A stretch of DNA of 64,000 bases from CAWCKS01 sp963796195. GTDB lineage: Bacteria; Pseudomonadota; Alphaproteobacteria; Rhizobiales; Xanthobacteraceae. The stretch is from contig CAWCKS010000014.1 in assembly GCA_963796195.1 (NCBI GenBank), positions 248,001 through 312,000 on the forward strand, written 5' to 3'. Position 1 is the first letter of the stretch, and each line of letters begins with the position of its first letter. Under the pieces are notes generated by a model. It saw only the letters and a list, made by a program, of their open reading frames with translations, did not search any database and was not told the origin of the DNA. The translations under genes were made by a program, and so were the position numbers. Below, in pieces: positions 30,182 through 42,661 of the stretch.

Positions 30182-30803
30182 ATGGAACGATGCCGGTGGG
30201 GGAACCGCGAAGTGCGCGAACTGCTCTTCCTCAGTCAGAAGATTGATGCTTTTAATTCCTGGGTCGGACGCTGGCTGTCGTGGCTGGTCGTTGCGGTGGT
30301 TTTGGTCTCTTCAATCAACGCTGTGATGCGCAAGGTCTTCGACGTGTCGTCGAACGCCTATCTTGAACTGCAGTGGGTGCTGTTCAGTGTCATCTTCCTG
30401 CTGTGTTCGCCGTGGACGCTGTTGAACGGCGAGCACATCCGCATCGACATCGTCAATCACATGTTGCCGCTCAGGGTCCGGGGCTGGATTGATCTGATCG
30501 GTCACGTTTTTTTCCTGCTGCCGTTCACCCTCCTGCTGCTTTACCTGTCAGTGCCGTTCTTCCTGTCTTCGTTTCGAAATCAACGAGCAGTCGAGCAATG
30601 CCGGCGGTTTGCCACAATGGCCGGCGAAATCGCTGATCATGATCGCCATGGTGCTGCTGCTCGCGCAGGGCATTTCGGAACTGATCAAGCGGATCGCCAT
30701 GATGCGCGGATTGATTCCGGATTCGAACGCGAAGGCTCTCAGTGCTCACGAGATCATCGAGCAGGACGCCGAGCGCATGATTGCCGACCTCCACCGCCAA
30801 TGA
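30182..30803 (+). CDS. dctQ: TRAP transporter small permease (DctQ type), frameshifted
   Basis: Small membrane subunit of a tripartite ATP-independent periplasmic transporter. Four helices are seen (WLSWLVVAVVLVSSINAVM; LQWVLFSVIFLLCSPWTLL; LIGHVFFLLPFTLLLLYL; SLIMIAMVLLLAQGISELIK), with GEHIRIDIV after the second, a family landmark. At about 30573 one extra T (TTTCG for TTCG) shifts the frame; after correction the sequence runs EINEQSSNAGGLPQWPAKSL to a stop at 30803. Start ATG 30182, or GTG 30212. The large permease starts 35 bp later. Confidence 0.87.
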
Positions 30804-30837
30804 ACCGCCTGGCCTTTGATCTGACGGACATCCTGTC

Positions 30838-32701
30838 ATGACCGCGCTGTTGATCCAGTACATGGCGCCGATCATGTTCGCGTCGCTCGTACTGTTCCTG
30901 CTGCTGGGTTACCCGGTTGCGTTCTCGCTTGCCGCCAACGGACTCATGTTCGCCCTGCTCGGCATGGCGCTCGGCCTGTTCCGCCCGGATTTCCTGCAGG
31001 CATTGCCCGAGCGCGTCTACGGCGTGATGTACAACGATACGCTCCTTGCCATCCCCTTCTTCACCTTCATGGGCCTCGTCCTGGAACGCTCCGGGATGGC
31101 GGAGGACCTGCTTGAGACCATCGGCCAGCTGTTCGGCAGCATTCGCGGCGGCATCGCCTATGCAGTCGTCTTTGTCGGCGCCTTGCTTGCGGCAACAACG
31201 GGCGTCGTCGCCGCTTCGGTCATTTCGATGGGACTGATCTCGCTGCCGATCATGTTGCGCTACGGCTACGATCGCCGAGTCGCCAGCGGCGTCATCGCGG
31301 CGTCGGGAACGCTGGCTCAGATCATTCCGCCTTCGCTCGTGCTGATCGTGATGGCCGACCAGCTCGGCCGCTCGGTCGGCGACATGTACGAGGGCGCTTT
31401 CATACCGGGCCTTGTCCTCGCCCTCATGTACGCATTTTACGTCTTCCTGGTTTCCACCTTCTTCCCGAAAACAACGCCAGGGCTGCCACTGGAAGCGCAG
31501 ACGCTGCGCGAGCCTGAAACCGCGTTGCACCCGTTGATCTTGCCGGTGGCGCTGATCGCGGCGGCTGCAACGTCCTGGTTCTTCGTCGTGCATCTCGGAT
31601 TGTTCGACTGGACCGCGCCGACGTTCGAACGTTTCGGCGCTGGCTTGAAAGTCGTGCAAGGGGTTTGGCTGGTCGTATTGTTTGCGGTGCTGACCAAGCC
31701 GTTCATCGGCATCGTCAAGACGATGACGCTGTCGCTGTTCCTGGTGGTTTGCCTGGCGACGGCGATTGCAGTCTACGCGATGTCCTATGCGACGAGCGTC
31801 AAGAATGGCGCCGACTATGTCGTGCTGACCATGGCGATTGCAGTCACGGTCTCGTTTGCCATCGCGGTCATCAACCGCCTCAGCAGGCTCAACTTGCTGT
31901 CGAAGCTGGCCGAGCAGGTGGTGTTCGTGATGGTGCCACCGCTCGGGTTGATCTTCCTAGTGCTGGGCACGATCTTCATTGGCGTTGCAACCCCGACCGA
32001 GGGTGGCGCAATGGGCGCGACCGGCGCCCTCATCCTCGCCATGATGAAGCGACGCCTGACCTGGGACCTGACCCGCCAAGCCGCGCAGTCGACCGCAAAG
32101 CTCTCGTCCTTCGTTGTCTTCATTCTGGTTGGCGCCCGCGTGTTTTCGCTGACGTTTTATGGCGTCGACGGGCACCGCTGGGTCGAGAGCCTGCTGGTGT
32201 CGCTTCCCGGCGGCCAGGTCGGCTTCCTGATCTTCGTCAATGCCTTCGTGTTCGTGCTGGCGTTCTTCCTCGACTTCTTCGAGCTCGCCTTCATCGTCAT
32301 TCCGCTGCTCGGGCCCGCGGCCGAAAAGCTCGGCATCGACCTGATCTGGTTCGGCGTCATCCTCGGCGTCAACATGCAGACTTCGTTCATGCATCCGCCG
32401 TTCGGCTTTGCGCTGTTCTATTTGCGATCGGTCGCGCCAAAGGATTCATACATTGATCGCGTCAGCGGCAAGCAGATGGCGCCGATCACGACAGGCCAGA
32501 TTTACTGGGGGGCGGTGCCGTTCGTGGTGATCCAGGTGATCATGGTCGGTGCTCGTCATCACGTTTCCGGCGATGGTGATGCACTACAAAGGGGTCGGCA
32601 CCGGTGTCGATCCGAACACGGTCAAGATCGAGATTCCGCAGATCGAGCCGCCGCCACTTGATCTCGGCCCGCCAAAGCTTGACTTCGGCCCATCGAAGTA
32701 A
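30838..32701 (+). CDS. dctM: TRAP transporter large permease (DctM type), frameshift near the end
   Basis: The Na+-coupled channel subunit, inner membrane. Its long form (about 620 residues) matches the mannitol/chloroaromatic and alpha-keto acid type (FcbT3/TakM-like). Features: FLLLGYPVAFSLAANGLMFA at the start, LLAIPFFTFMGLVLERSGMA, ASGTLAQIIPPSLVLIVMAD, VATPTEGGAMGATGALILAM and LGVNMQTSFMHPPFGFALFY. An extra base at about 32549 diverts the frame; corrected, it reads VLVITFPAMVMHYKGVGTGV and ends in an acidic Pro-rich tail LDLGPPKLDFGPSK at 32701. A strong terminator follows. Confidence 0.9.
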
Positions 32702-32730
32702 GTCGCAACACTGTTCGATTCACAAAACAA

Positions 32731-32758
32731 ACGAGCCCCGAAACGCTTCGGGGCTCGT
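32731..32758. terminator. Bidirectional terminator hairpin between dctM and dctP
   Basis: A perfect 12-bp stem, ACGAGCCCCGAA and TTCGGGGCTCGT, with a 4-base loop, preceded by ACAAAACAAA. It sits between two convergent genes and would end both transcripts. Confidence 0.9.
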
Positions 32759-32781
32759 CGTGCTTGAGTGCTGTGGAAAGA

Positions 32782-33873
32782 TCAGCCGCGGCTGCGCGCG
32801 CGGATCATGTAGGTGTCGTAGCCGTACTCGGCGATCTGCCACCACAGGTACTGGTCGCCACGGAACGCCATCATGTGGTCGTGGACCTTCTTGAAGTCCG
32901 CGTTCTTCGCCGAGAGGTCGGCGTAGGTCTCGATCGCCGACTTGTAGCAGGCGTCCATGATCGCCGGCGAGAACGGCCTGAGCTGGGTGCCGCCGGCGAC
33001 CAGCTTCTTCAATGCCGCCGGATTCACGGCATCGTATTTCGCTTGCATCCAGACCAGCGCGTAGGCCGACGCGGAGCGAATGATCGACTGATAGGTGGGC
33101 GTCAGCGAATTCCACTTATCGACATTGATCATGTTGTGCAGCATCGCGCCGCCTTCCCACCAACCCGGGTAGTAGTAGAACTGCGCGACCTTGTTGAACC
33201 CGAGCTTCTCGTCGTCGTACGGACCGACCCACTCGGCCGCGTCGATCGTGCCCTTCTCCAGCGCCGGGTAGATGTCTCCTCCGGCGATCTGCTGCGGAAC
33301 GACGCCAAGCCTGGTCAACACTGCGCCGGCCACGCTGCTGCCGATACGGAATTTCAAGCCCGACAAGTCTGCCGGCTCCTTCAGCTCCTTGCGGAACCAG
33401 CCGCCCATCTGGCAGCCGGTGTTGCCGGCCGGAATGCTGTACACGCTGAACTTCTTGAAGAACTCGTTCAGCACGTCCATGCCGCCAGCCGACATCATCC
33501 AGGCGCTTTGCATGCGCGCGTTCAGGCCGAACGGCACCGCGGTGCCGAACGCAAACGTCGGATCCTTGCCCGTGTAGTAGTAGGGCGCGGTGTGCGCGAT
33601 CTCGACGGTGCCGTTGCTTGCGGCGTCCAGCGCCTGCAGGCCAGGCACGATTTCGCCGGCAGCGAACGGCTGGATCTGGAACTTGTTGTCGCTCGCTTCG
33701 GCCACTGCCTTGCAGAACACCTCGGCGCCGCCGTAAATCGTGTCGAGCGATTTCGGAAAGCTCGAGGTCAGACGCCACTTCAACTCAGGCGTCGATTGCG
33801 CGATCGCGGGTGCAGCAACGCCCGCGGCGGCAACACCAAGACCTGCGCTCTTGATAAACTCTCGACGTTTCAT
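32782..33873 (-). CDS. dctP: TRAP transporter substrate-binding protein (DctP/TakP-like), Tat signal
   Basis: Periplasmic ligand-binding protein of 363 residues. The N-terminus MKRREFIKSAGLGVAAAGVA has the RR motif of a twin-arginine signal. The mature protein begins LKWRLTSSFPKSLDTIYGGA and contains APYYYTGKDPTFAFGTAVPF, GGWFRKELKEPADLSGLKFR and EWVGPYDDEKLGFN, as in the COG4663 alpha-keto acid/chloroaromatic binders. ATG 33873 has AAGGGAAGGA upstream. It is convergent with dctQM rather than in their operon, so the three subunits must be co-regulated from two promoters. A 2-oxo acid ligand is inferred from family. Confidence 0.92.
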   Translation of the reverse strand: MKRREFIKSAGLGVAAAGVAAPAIAQSTPELKWRLTSSFPKSLDTIYGGAEVFCKAVAEASDNKFQIQPFAAGEIVPGLQALDAASNGTVEIAHTAPYYYTGKDPTFAFGTAVPFGLNARMQSAWMMSAGGMDVLNEFFKKFSVYSIPAGNTGCQMGGWFRKELKEPADLSGLKFRIGSSVAGAVLTRLGVVPQQIAGGDIYPALEKGTIDAAEWVGPYDDEKLGFNKVAQFYYYPGWWEGGAMLHNMINVDKWNSLTPTYQSIIRSASAYALVWMQAKYDAVNPAALKKLVAGGTQLRPFSPAIMDACYKSAIETYADLSAKNADFKKVHDHMMAFRGDQYLWWQIAEYGYDTYMIRARSRG

Positions 33874-34108
33874 CAGTCCTTCCCTTCGCCTTTGAGGTGA
33901 TTCAGTTGCGGCCTCTTTTGGCGGCATGAGGCTTGGTCGCGAGAATGGTCTATAGCTGCGTCTAAATCCATCGCCAATTGCTGATTGCATTGCAAAAACA
34001 GGGTTTTGCCTAATGCAGCCTCAGCCCAAAGTATGAGGCAATGGCGCTGATGCGTCGCGTCGCACAAGGAACCGCCGCACGCACTGCTCACGATGGGGCG
34101 AGGTGTCG

Positions 34109-35332
<1,224 letters not shown>

Positions 35333-35365
35333 CTGGTGAGCCTGAGGCGATCGTCAACCCACGGG

Positions 35366-35755
35366 TCAAACCTTCTCTTTTGCCGCCTCGTAGTTGAGCT
35401 CGATCATCACCCCGTTGGGGTCGCGGATAAAGATTTGCCAGAGCTCGCCGCCCGGCACCTGACGCGCTTCGAATTCGACGCCCCTGGCCTGCAGCCGCTT
35501 CTTCATGCCGGCGAAGTCGCGGCTGATGAAGGCGACGTGATGCACGACACCGGAGTCGGGTTTCTGCGCCTCGTCGGTCGGCGAGATATCGACGAGGTGC
35601 ACCACCGCGCGTCCCTCGCTGTAAAGCCAGGCGCCCGGAAACGCGAAGTTCGGACGCGCGCCGTTATCGAGTCCGAGAATGTCCTGATAGAAACGGACGG
35701 TCCCTTTCAGGTCGCGCGTCCTGATGTTGAAATGATCGAGCACGCCAACACTCAT
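35366..35755 (-). CDS. VOC (glyoxalase/dioxygenase fold) protein
   Basis: 129 residues from ATG 35755, which has AAGGAGG at good spacing. Two beta-alpha-beta-beta-beta modules are seen: VLDHFNIRTRDLKGTVRFYQ at the N-terminus, with VVHHVAFISRDFAGMKKRLQ and QIFIRDPNGVMIELNYEAAK behind. His in LDHF, HHVAF and the final Glu could bind a metal. The substrate cannot be assigned. It is 33 bp before apbC on the same strand. Confidence 0.85.
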   Translation of the reverse strand: MSVGVLDHFNIRTRDLKGTVRFYQDILGLDNGARPNFAFPGAWLYSEGRAVVHLVDISPTDEAQKPDSGVVHHVAFISRDFAGMKKRLQARGVEFEARQVPGGELWQIFIRDPNGVMIELNYEAAKEKV

Positions 35756-35949
35756 GCTGGTCCTCCTTGTGCACTTCGGTCGCTGACATCTAGCATGCCA
35801 CGCCGGGCCGGCCACGACCAAAGTCAATGATCGGGGGCGATTGCTCTTCACGGCGCAATGCTTATGCTCCCGACCTCCCTGCCCCGGCGCCACATTGTGC
35901 GACCGGCAGCCAGCAAAAGCTTTTACACGTCGATCAAGGTCTCAACGTC

Positions 35950-36819
35950 ATGGCAAAAGTCGCATTCATCGGTCTCGGCGTCATGGGATTTCCCATGGCC
36001 GGTCATCTCGTCCAGAAAGGCGGCCATCAGGTCACCGTCTACAACCGGACGGCGGCCAAGGCCAAGAGCTGGGCCGACAAATTCGGCGGCCGTGCCGCGG
36101 CGACGCCGAAGGAAGCCGCGCAAGGCCAGGATTTCGTGATGTGCTGCGTCGGCAATGATAACGACTTGCGTAACGTTACGTTGACCGCCGACGGTGCGTT
36201 CGCCGGCATGGCGAAGGGAGCGATCTTCGTCGATCACACCACGGCGTCCGCGCAGATTGCCCGCGAGCTCGACGCCGCCGCGAAGCAAGGTGGCTTCGGC
36301 TTCGTCGACGCGCCGGTGTCGGGCGGACAGGCCGGCGCCGAGAATGGCGTGCTCACCGTGATGTGCGGCGGCGACGAGACGAGCTACGCCAGGGCCGAAC
36401 CCGTGATCGCCGCCTACGCGCGGATGTGCAAGCGGCTGGGTACCGCCGGCTCCGGCCAGCTCACCAAGATGGTCAACCAGATCTGCATCGCAGGTCTCGT
36501 GCAGGCGTTGTCCGAGGGCATCCACTTCGCGCGCAAATCCGGGCTCGACGTCAACGCGGTGATTGAGACGATTTCCAAGGGTGCGGCGCAGTCCTGGCAG
36601 ATGGAGAACCGTTACAAGACCATGAACGATGGCAAGTTCGACTTCGGCTTTGCGGTCGAATGGATGCGCAAGGATCTCTCGATCTGCCTCGCCGAGGCCC
36701 GCCGCAACGGCGCGAGCCTGCCTGTCACCGCTCTGGTCGACAATTTTTATGCCGAGGTCGAGAAGATGGGCGGCAAGCGCTGGGACACCTCGAGCCTGTT
36801 CGCGCGGCTGGAGCGGTAG
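35950..36819 (+). CDS. Beta-hydroxyacid dehydrogenase, 3-hydroxyisobutyrate dehydrogenase family
   Basis: NAD(P)-dependent oxidoreductase of 289 residues. The dinucleotide loop FIGLGVMGFPMAGHLVQKG is followed by YNRTAAKAKSWADKFG, the substrate motif FVDAPVSGGQAGAENGVLTV and LTKMVNQICIAGLVQALSEG with the catalytic Lys. The family covers 3-hydroxyisobutyrate, tartronate semialdehyde and glyoxylate/succinic semialdehyde reductases; the exact substrate is not clear. It is divergent from the VOC gene over 194 bp and ends at a strong terminator. Confidence 0.9.
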   Translation: MAKVAFIGLGVMGFPMAGHLVQKGGHQVTVYNRTAAKAKSWADKFGGRAAATPKEAAQGQDFVMCCVGNDNDLRNVTLTADGAFAGMAKGAIFVDHTTASAQIARELDAAAKQGGFGFVDAPVSGGQAGAENGVLTVMCGGDETSYARAEPVIAAYARMCKRLGTAGSGQLTKMVNQICIAGLVQALSEGIHFARKSGLDVNAVIETISKGAAQSWQMENRYKTMNDGKFDFGFAVEWMRKDLSICLAEARRNGASLPVTALVDNFYAEVEKMGGKRWDTSSLFARLER

Positions 36820-36850
36820 GCGCTCTCGCGGAGCGACACACCAAGGAAAA

Positions 36851-36884
36851 AAAGCCGCGGCGAGACTGCTCTCGCCGCGGCTTT
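36851..36884. terminator. Bidirectional terminator hairpin
   Basis: A perfect 14-bp stem AAAGCCGCGGCGAG / CTCGCCGCGGCTTT with a 6-base loop, A-rich before and TGTTTT after. It lies between the convergent dehydrogenase and caspase-like genes. Confidence 0.92.
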
Positions 36885-36912
36885 TGTTTTCGCTGAGCGG
36901 GTCGGCTGGCGC

Positions 36913-38946
36913 TCACATGTGGAACGAGCGCATGCCGCCACCACCGCCGCCGCCGAAGTTGCGGACCGGGCCCTGCATCACCGGTCCATGCGACTGCACC
37001 GGTGAGCTATTGCCAGTCGTCAACACGGTCGGATGGAAGTTGTTGGTGACCGGATGAAACTGTTGCGCACCGTTGTTGTTGGCCGGACCGTTGGTGATGA
37101 GCTTGTCGCGATCATTGGTGATCAGCTTGTTGTTGATCGCACCATTGTTGCCGTTCTGGCCACCCGACGGCTGCTGGACAATGACGTTGTTGTGCAGCGT
37201 CGGGTTGACGATTTCCGTGTTGCCGTTGGGCCCAGCCGGCAGACGATTGGTGATCACCGGATCGATCTTGTTGACGATGCCGGTGTTGCCATTCGCCGGA
37301 GTTGGCAGATGGTTGCCGGTGACGACAGGGTCGATCTTGTTGGTCGGCAGCGTGGTGACGTTGGTGCCGTTGATCACCGGCTTGATGGTGTTGCCATTGG
37401 CGCCATGGGCAAGGTCGATGCCCGGAGGAACCTTGTTGATGATCTGACCGTTGCCGACACTGGTACCATTGCCCTGGTTGTTGCCCTGCACCGGGTTGAT
37501 CGGCATGGCACCCTTGTTGATCTGATTGATGGGCAGGTTGCCCTGCTGCGGCAGGTTACCCTGCTGCGGCAAGCCGCCCGGCAACAGACCACCCTGCTTG
37601 AACACCGGGTTCAGCTGCGGCGCACCGCCCTGCGACGGGTTGATGTGATGCAGGTCGGTGAACTTGAACTGCTGTCCGAACTGCACCGGCGCAAAGTTGT
37701 TGGTCGGCTGATACAGCGGCTGGATCTTCGGCTGCTGCTGCAGCTTCAGCGCCAGCTGCGAATACGGGCTGACCGGGTACTGGTTATAGAACTGCTGGTA
37801 GGCGAAGGGCGAGTTGGCAACGATCGCCTGGTGCCACGCCTGCGCAATCAGCCTGGCCGCCAGCAGCGCGCGGACATACTCGCAGTAAGGATCAGTCGGG
37901 TAGAAGGCAATGAAATCCTGATAGCCCTGCACCGAGTCGTTGGCGAGCGCATAGCGATAAGCATCGCGCGGCTGACGGCCCTGCATGCTGGCGCTGGAGT
38001 AGACCTCGCGCACCGGCTGCTGACGAGCGGCCTGCACGGTATCGCCGAAGAAGTAGAAATTCGAGGTCAGCGACGAGCTTTCCCACGGCGTCTGATGGCC
38101 GTCGGTGGTCTGGTTGACATCGACGCGCACGTTCTTGAAGAACTGCTCGACCGGCACGTTGGGCTGACGCGCAAGCTTCAGCACCGCATCGGTGTACGGG
38201 CTGTCATTGCCCTGGCCGTCGAACGCCTCGGTGCCCGGCGCGGTCGAGTAACCGACGATCGAGCCGTTCGGCGCATCGACGATGGCAAGGCCGCGCGTCT
38301 TCTCGGAGAGGGCCGCGAACGGGTTGTTGCGGCAGGCGTCGACCATGACGATACGCATGCGGCTCGGCACCGCCTGCAGCGTCGCCATCACGTCGACGAG
38401 GCGGATGCCGTTGGTCGGCAGATCAGCCTCGCTGTTCACCTTGGCATCGACAGGAATGAGATAGTTGTCGCCGGCGACCTGCACGCCATGGCCGCCATAC
38501 CACACGAGCGCCACGGTATTCGGGCCCTTCTCGGCGATCTTGGCCGAGAAGTTGCGGAGCACGTCGATCATCTCGTCGTGGCCGAGGTCGGTCGCCTGAA
38601 TCACTTCAAAGCCCGCCGAGTTGAGCAGTTGCGACACCGCGCGGGCGTCGTTGGCGGGATTGGTGAGCTGGACGACGTTGCGATAGTTCGAGTTGCCGAT
38701 CACGAGCGCGACGCGCTGCTCGGGGCCGGTGGCCGCAGTGGGGTTGCCGACATTCACCGGGCTCGCCGGCTGTGCGACGAAACCGCGCGGCGCGGTATCA
38801 GCGCTGGTGTCGGCACTGGCCGATACGGCCGGCGCCGAGGTCTGGTCCTCGGCGTGGGCTGCGATCGGAGCAGTGAACGAAAGCAGGCCGGCGACGATGG
38901 CGCCGGCAAGATACCCGCCTAAGCGGGATCGTAGAGACGGATACAT
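36913..38946 (-). CDS. Exported caspase-like (peptidase C14) protein with Asn/Gly-rich tail
   Basis: 677 residues with a signal peptide (LAGAIVAGLLSFTAPIAAHA). A caspase p20 domain spans about 76-310: RVALVIGNSNYRNVVQLTNP, ALVWYGGHGVQVAGDNYLIP with catalytic His at about 153, and RIVMVDACRNNPF with Cys at about 205; both residues of the dyad are intact. A region around 330-440 looks like a tetratricopeptide-type helical stretch. The last 240 residues are low complexity, dominated by Asn, Gly, Pro, Thr and Ile (LPQQGNLPQQGNLPINQINK). It is exported, unlike eukaryotic metacaspases. Substrate and role unknown. Confidence 0.88.
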   Translation of the reverse strand: MYPSLRSRLGGYLAGAIVAGLLSFTAPIAAHAEDQTSAPAVSASADTSADTAPRGFVAQPASPVNVGNPTAATGPEQRVALVIGNSNYRNVVQLTNPANDARAVSQLLNSAGFEVIQATDLGHDEMIDVLRNFSAKIAEKGPNTVALVWYGGHGVQVAGDNYLIPVDAKVNSEADLPTNGIRLVDVMATLQAVPSRMRIVMVDACRNNPFAALSEKTRGLAIVDAPNGSIVGYSTAPGTEAFDGQGNDSPYTDAVLKLARQPNVPVEQFFKNVRVDVNQTTDGHQTPWESSSLTSNFYFFGDTVQAARQQPVREVYSSASMQGRQPRDAYRYALANDSVQGYQDFIAFYPTDPYCEYVRALLAARLIAQAWHQAIVANSPFAYQQFYNQYPVSPYSQLALKLQQQPKIQPLYQPTNNFAPVQFGQQFKFTDLHHINPSQGGAPQLNPVFKQGGLLPGGLPQQGNLPQQGNLPINQINKGAMPINPVQGNNQGNGTSVGNGQIINKVPPGIDLAHGANGNTIKPVINGTNVTTLPTNKIDPVVTGNHLPTPANGNTGIVNKIDPVITNRLPAGPNGNTEIVNPTLHNNVIVQQPSGGQNGNNGAINNKLITNDRDKLITNGPANNNGAQQFHPVTNNFHPTVLTTGNSSPVQSHGPVMQGPVRNFGGGGGGGMRSFHM

Positions 38947-39206
38947 GGCTAATTCTCCTTGGCGAATAGAGTCCGACGCCTATCGGTGACGGCTTAGGCC
39001 AAGGGCGTTCATGGCTCCGTGACGGAGGTCACGTAGCTGAAACCGAACAGGGAATCGGGGTTGAAAAACCGGGGGCGAAACGGGCCGGATTTACCGTCCG
39101 TTAATCGAAATAGATGGTTGTTTAAGCCAGCCCTTAACGATTTCACGCCACAGATAGGGTTGGCCGTGGAGTTGCGTCCGTTCGCGTCCCTACCCTTTAG
39201 TTGTCG

Positions 39207-40808
<1,602 letters not shown>

Positions 40809-40848
40809 CGCGCCTTGCGCCCCAAGAACCGTATGCAACAATACTTTG

Positions 40849-41037
40849 ATGTCGAAAGAATCTCCCTGCGTCGCGGTCTGCCTGATCGACCCGAAGACCG
40901 GCCTGTGCCTCGGCTGTGGCCGCACGCTGCCGGAGATTGCACGCTGGTCCCGGCTCGCGAGCGCCGAGCGGCGCGCCATCATGTCGGGCCTCGCGCAGCG
41001 CATGACAGACGCCGGGCTCGTGCCGCCCGAGGCGTAG
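40849..41037 (+). CDS. DUF1289 small cysteine protein
   Basis: 62 residues: SPCVAVCLIDPKTGLCLGCG followed by RTLPEIARW and a helical end. Four Cys in the pattern C-x3-C-x8-C-x2-C suggest metal or cluster binding. This matches the DUF1289 family found across proteobacteria; no function is established. It is 40 bp after the kinase and 28 bp before the protease gene on the same strand. Confidence 0.88.
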   Translation: MSKESPCVAVCLIDPKTGLCLGCGRTLPEIARWSRLASAERRAIMSGLAQRMTDAGLVPPEA

Positions 41038-41065
41038 CTAGCCCAACAAAGCCAGCAGGTGTCGC

Positions 41066-41602
41066 ATGAACCGGGTGCTGCTGGCACTGGTCGGTCTCTT
41101 GCTGGTTGCCGGCGTCGTGACCTATGGCGACCGCGGCAGCCTGCAGGAAGTGCAGCACGCATTTGCAGCCATTGAAAACGACGTCACCGGCTCGATATCG
41201 GGCAAACCGCACGCGCATCTCACCGCACGCGAAGTCCAGATCGGCCGCGGCCACGGCGGACAGTTTGGCGTGCAGGCGTCGATCAACGGCGTCGCGATGG
41301 CGATGGTCGTCGACACCGGCGCCAGCTCGGTGGTGCTGACCTATGAGACCGCGAAGGCCGCCGGCCTGCCGCTCGAACTGCTCGACTACGACATCGATCT
41401 CGAGACCGCATCGGGCCATACCAAAGGCGCGCGGCTGACGCTGGATCGCCTCGCCATCGGCAGACTGGTCGAGCACTCCGTGCCGGCACTGGTGGTTCCG
41501 CAAGGCCAGCTGAAGTCGAACCTGCTCGGCATGAGCTTTCTCGACCGGCTTGAGAGCTGGGAAGTGCGCGCCGACCGCCTTGTGCTGCGCGGCTATCCGT
41601 AG
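41066..41602 (+). CDS. Membrane-anchored retropepsin-like aspartic protease (TIGR02281 type)
   Basis: 178 residues with an N-terminal signal anchor (RVLLALVGLLLVAGVVTYGD). The active-site loop AMVVDTGASSVVLTYETAKA has DTGAS, and LLGMSFLDRLESWEVRADRL is the conserved C-terminal flap. One aspartic half is present, so the active enzyme would be a homodimer in the periplasm. Such proteins are common in alphaproteobacteria and little characterised. Confidence 0.87.
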   Translation: MNRVLLALVGLLLVAGVVTYGDRGSLQEVQHAFAAIENDVTGSISGKPHAHLTAREVQIGRGHGGQFGVQASINGVAMAMVVDTGASSVVLTYETAKAAGLPLELLDYDIDLETASGHTKGARLTLDRLAIGRLVEHSVPALVVPQGQLKSNLLGMSFLDRLESWEVRADRLVLRGYP

Positions 41603-41616
41603 AAACGCGCCGCCAG

Positions 41617-42660
41617 TCAGGCTGCGACGGTCTCCGCGACTGGTTCCCTGATGAGCGCGATGGCGTCGCGCAGCACCTGCGAGCCGGCGTTGCGACCGCC
41701 GGCATTCTCGGCAAGATAGCGGCGGTAGGCCCGCGCGCCCGGCACTGCGTGGAACGCGCCCAGCAGGTGGCGCGTGATCGAATGCAGGCGGGTGCCGCCA
41801 GCTATTTCCTGGTCGATGTAATCGAGCATCGCGCCGAGCGCGTCCTTCATGGTTCGCGGCGCGCCGCGATCGCCGAACACCTCGGCGTCAACCGCAAGCA
41901 GCCGCCACGGCTCCTTGTAGGCGGCGCGGCCGAGCATGACGCCGTCGACATGCTGCAGATGCGCTTTGGCTTCCTCAAGGCTGGCAATCCCGCCGTTGAT
42001 GACGATCGGGACGCGCGGCAGCTCGGCCTTCAGCCGGTAAACGAGGCCGTAATCGAGCGGCGGGATGTCGCGGTTCTCGCGCGGCGACAGGCCTTTCAGC
42101 CACGCCTTGCGCGCATGCACGATCAGCTCATCGGCGCCGGCCGCGACGACCGCCTGCGCCAGAGCCCGCAGCGCGACTTCCGGATCCTGGTCGTCAATGC
42201 CGATGCGGCACTTCACCGTCACCGGAATACGCACCGCTCGCTTCATCGCGGCAACGCCTTCGGCAACCAGCGCGGGCTCCGCCATCAGGCAGGCGCCGAA
42301 GCGGCCCTCCTGGACCCGATCCGACGGGCAGCCGACATTGAGGTTGATCTCGTCGTAACCAAAGTCCTCGCCTATCACAGCGCAAGCGGCGAGCTGATCC
42401 GGCTCGCAGCCGCCGAGCTGCAGCGCCACCGGATGCTCGCCGGTGTGAAAACCGATCAGCCGGCGGCGATCGCCGTGCAGCAGCGCTGCCGTCGTCACCA
42501 TCTCGGTATAGAGCCGCGCGTGCTTCGTCAGCAGGCGATGGAAGAACCGGCAATGCCGGTCGGTCCAATCCATCATCGGCGCGGTAGAAAATCTATGTGA
42601 TTGTTTTTTCAGCATTTTTTCAACAAGATCAGTACGCGAGATCACGTCGTGCGCACTCAA
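41617..42660 (-). CDS. dusA: tRNA-dihydrouridine(20/20a) synthase
   Basis: Flavoprotein reducing uridines in the tRNA D-loop. FSTAPMMDWTDRHCRFFHRL at the N-terminus, QLGGCEPDQLAACAVIG, INLNVGCPSDRVQEGRFGAC (catalytic Cys), PVTVKCRIGIDD, LIVHARKAWLKGLSP and VPIVINGGIASLEEA are typical DusA. The open frame starts with TTG at 42660; an internal ATG at 42615 begins MLKKQSHRF. The codons between 42590 and 42660 are unusually AT-rich compared with the rest of the gene, as if the 5' end had been replaced (see findings). Confidence 0.93.
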   Translation of the reverse strand: MSAHDVISRTDLVEKMLKKQSHRFSTAPMMDWTDRHCRFFHRLLTKHARLYTEMVTTAALLHGDRRRLIGFHTGEHPVALQLGGCEPDQLAACAVIGEDFGYDEINLNVGCPSDRVQEGRFGACLMAEPALVAEGVAAMKRAVRIPVTVKCRIGIDDQDPEVALRALAQAVVAAGADELIVHARKAWLKGLSPRENRDIPPLDYGLVYRLKAELPRVPIVINGGIASLEEAKAHLQHVDGVMLGRAAYKEPWRLLAVDAEVFGDRGAPRTMKDALGAMLDYIDQEIAGGTRLHSITRHLLGAFHAVPGARAYRRYLAENAGGRNAGSQVLRDAIALIREPVAETVAA

Positions 42661-42661
42661 T

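Noticed and set aside
36913..37600. Possible tandem DNA repeats in the caspase tail
   Set aside because: The repetition follows from low-complexity Asn/Gly/Pro/Thr codons; only one short exact protein repeat (LPQQGN twice) was found.
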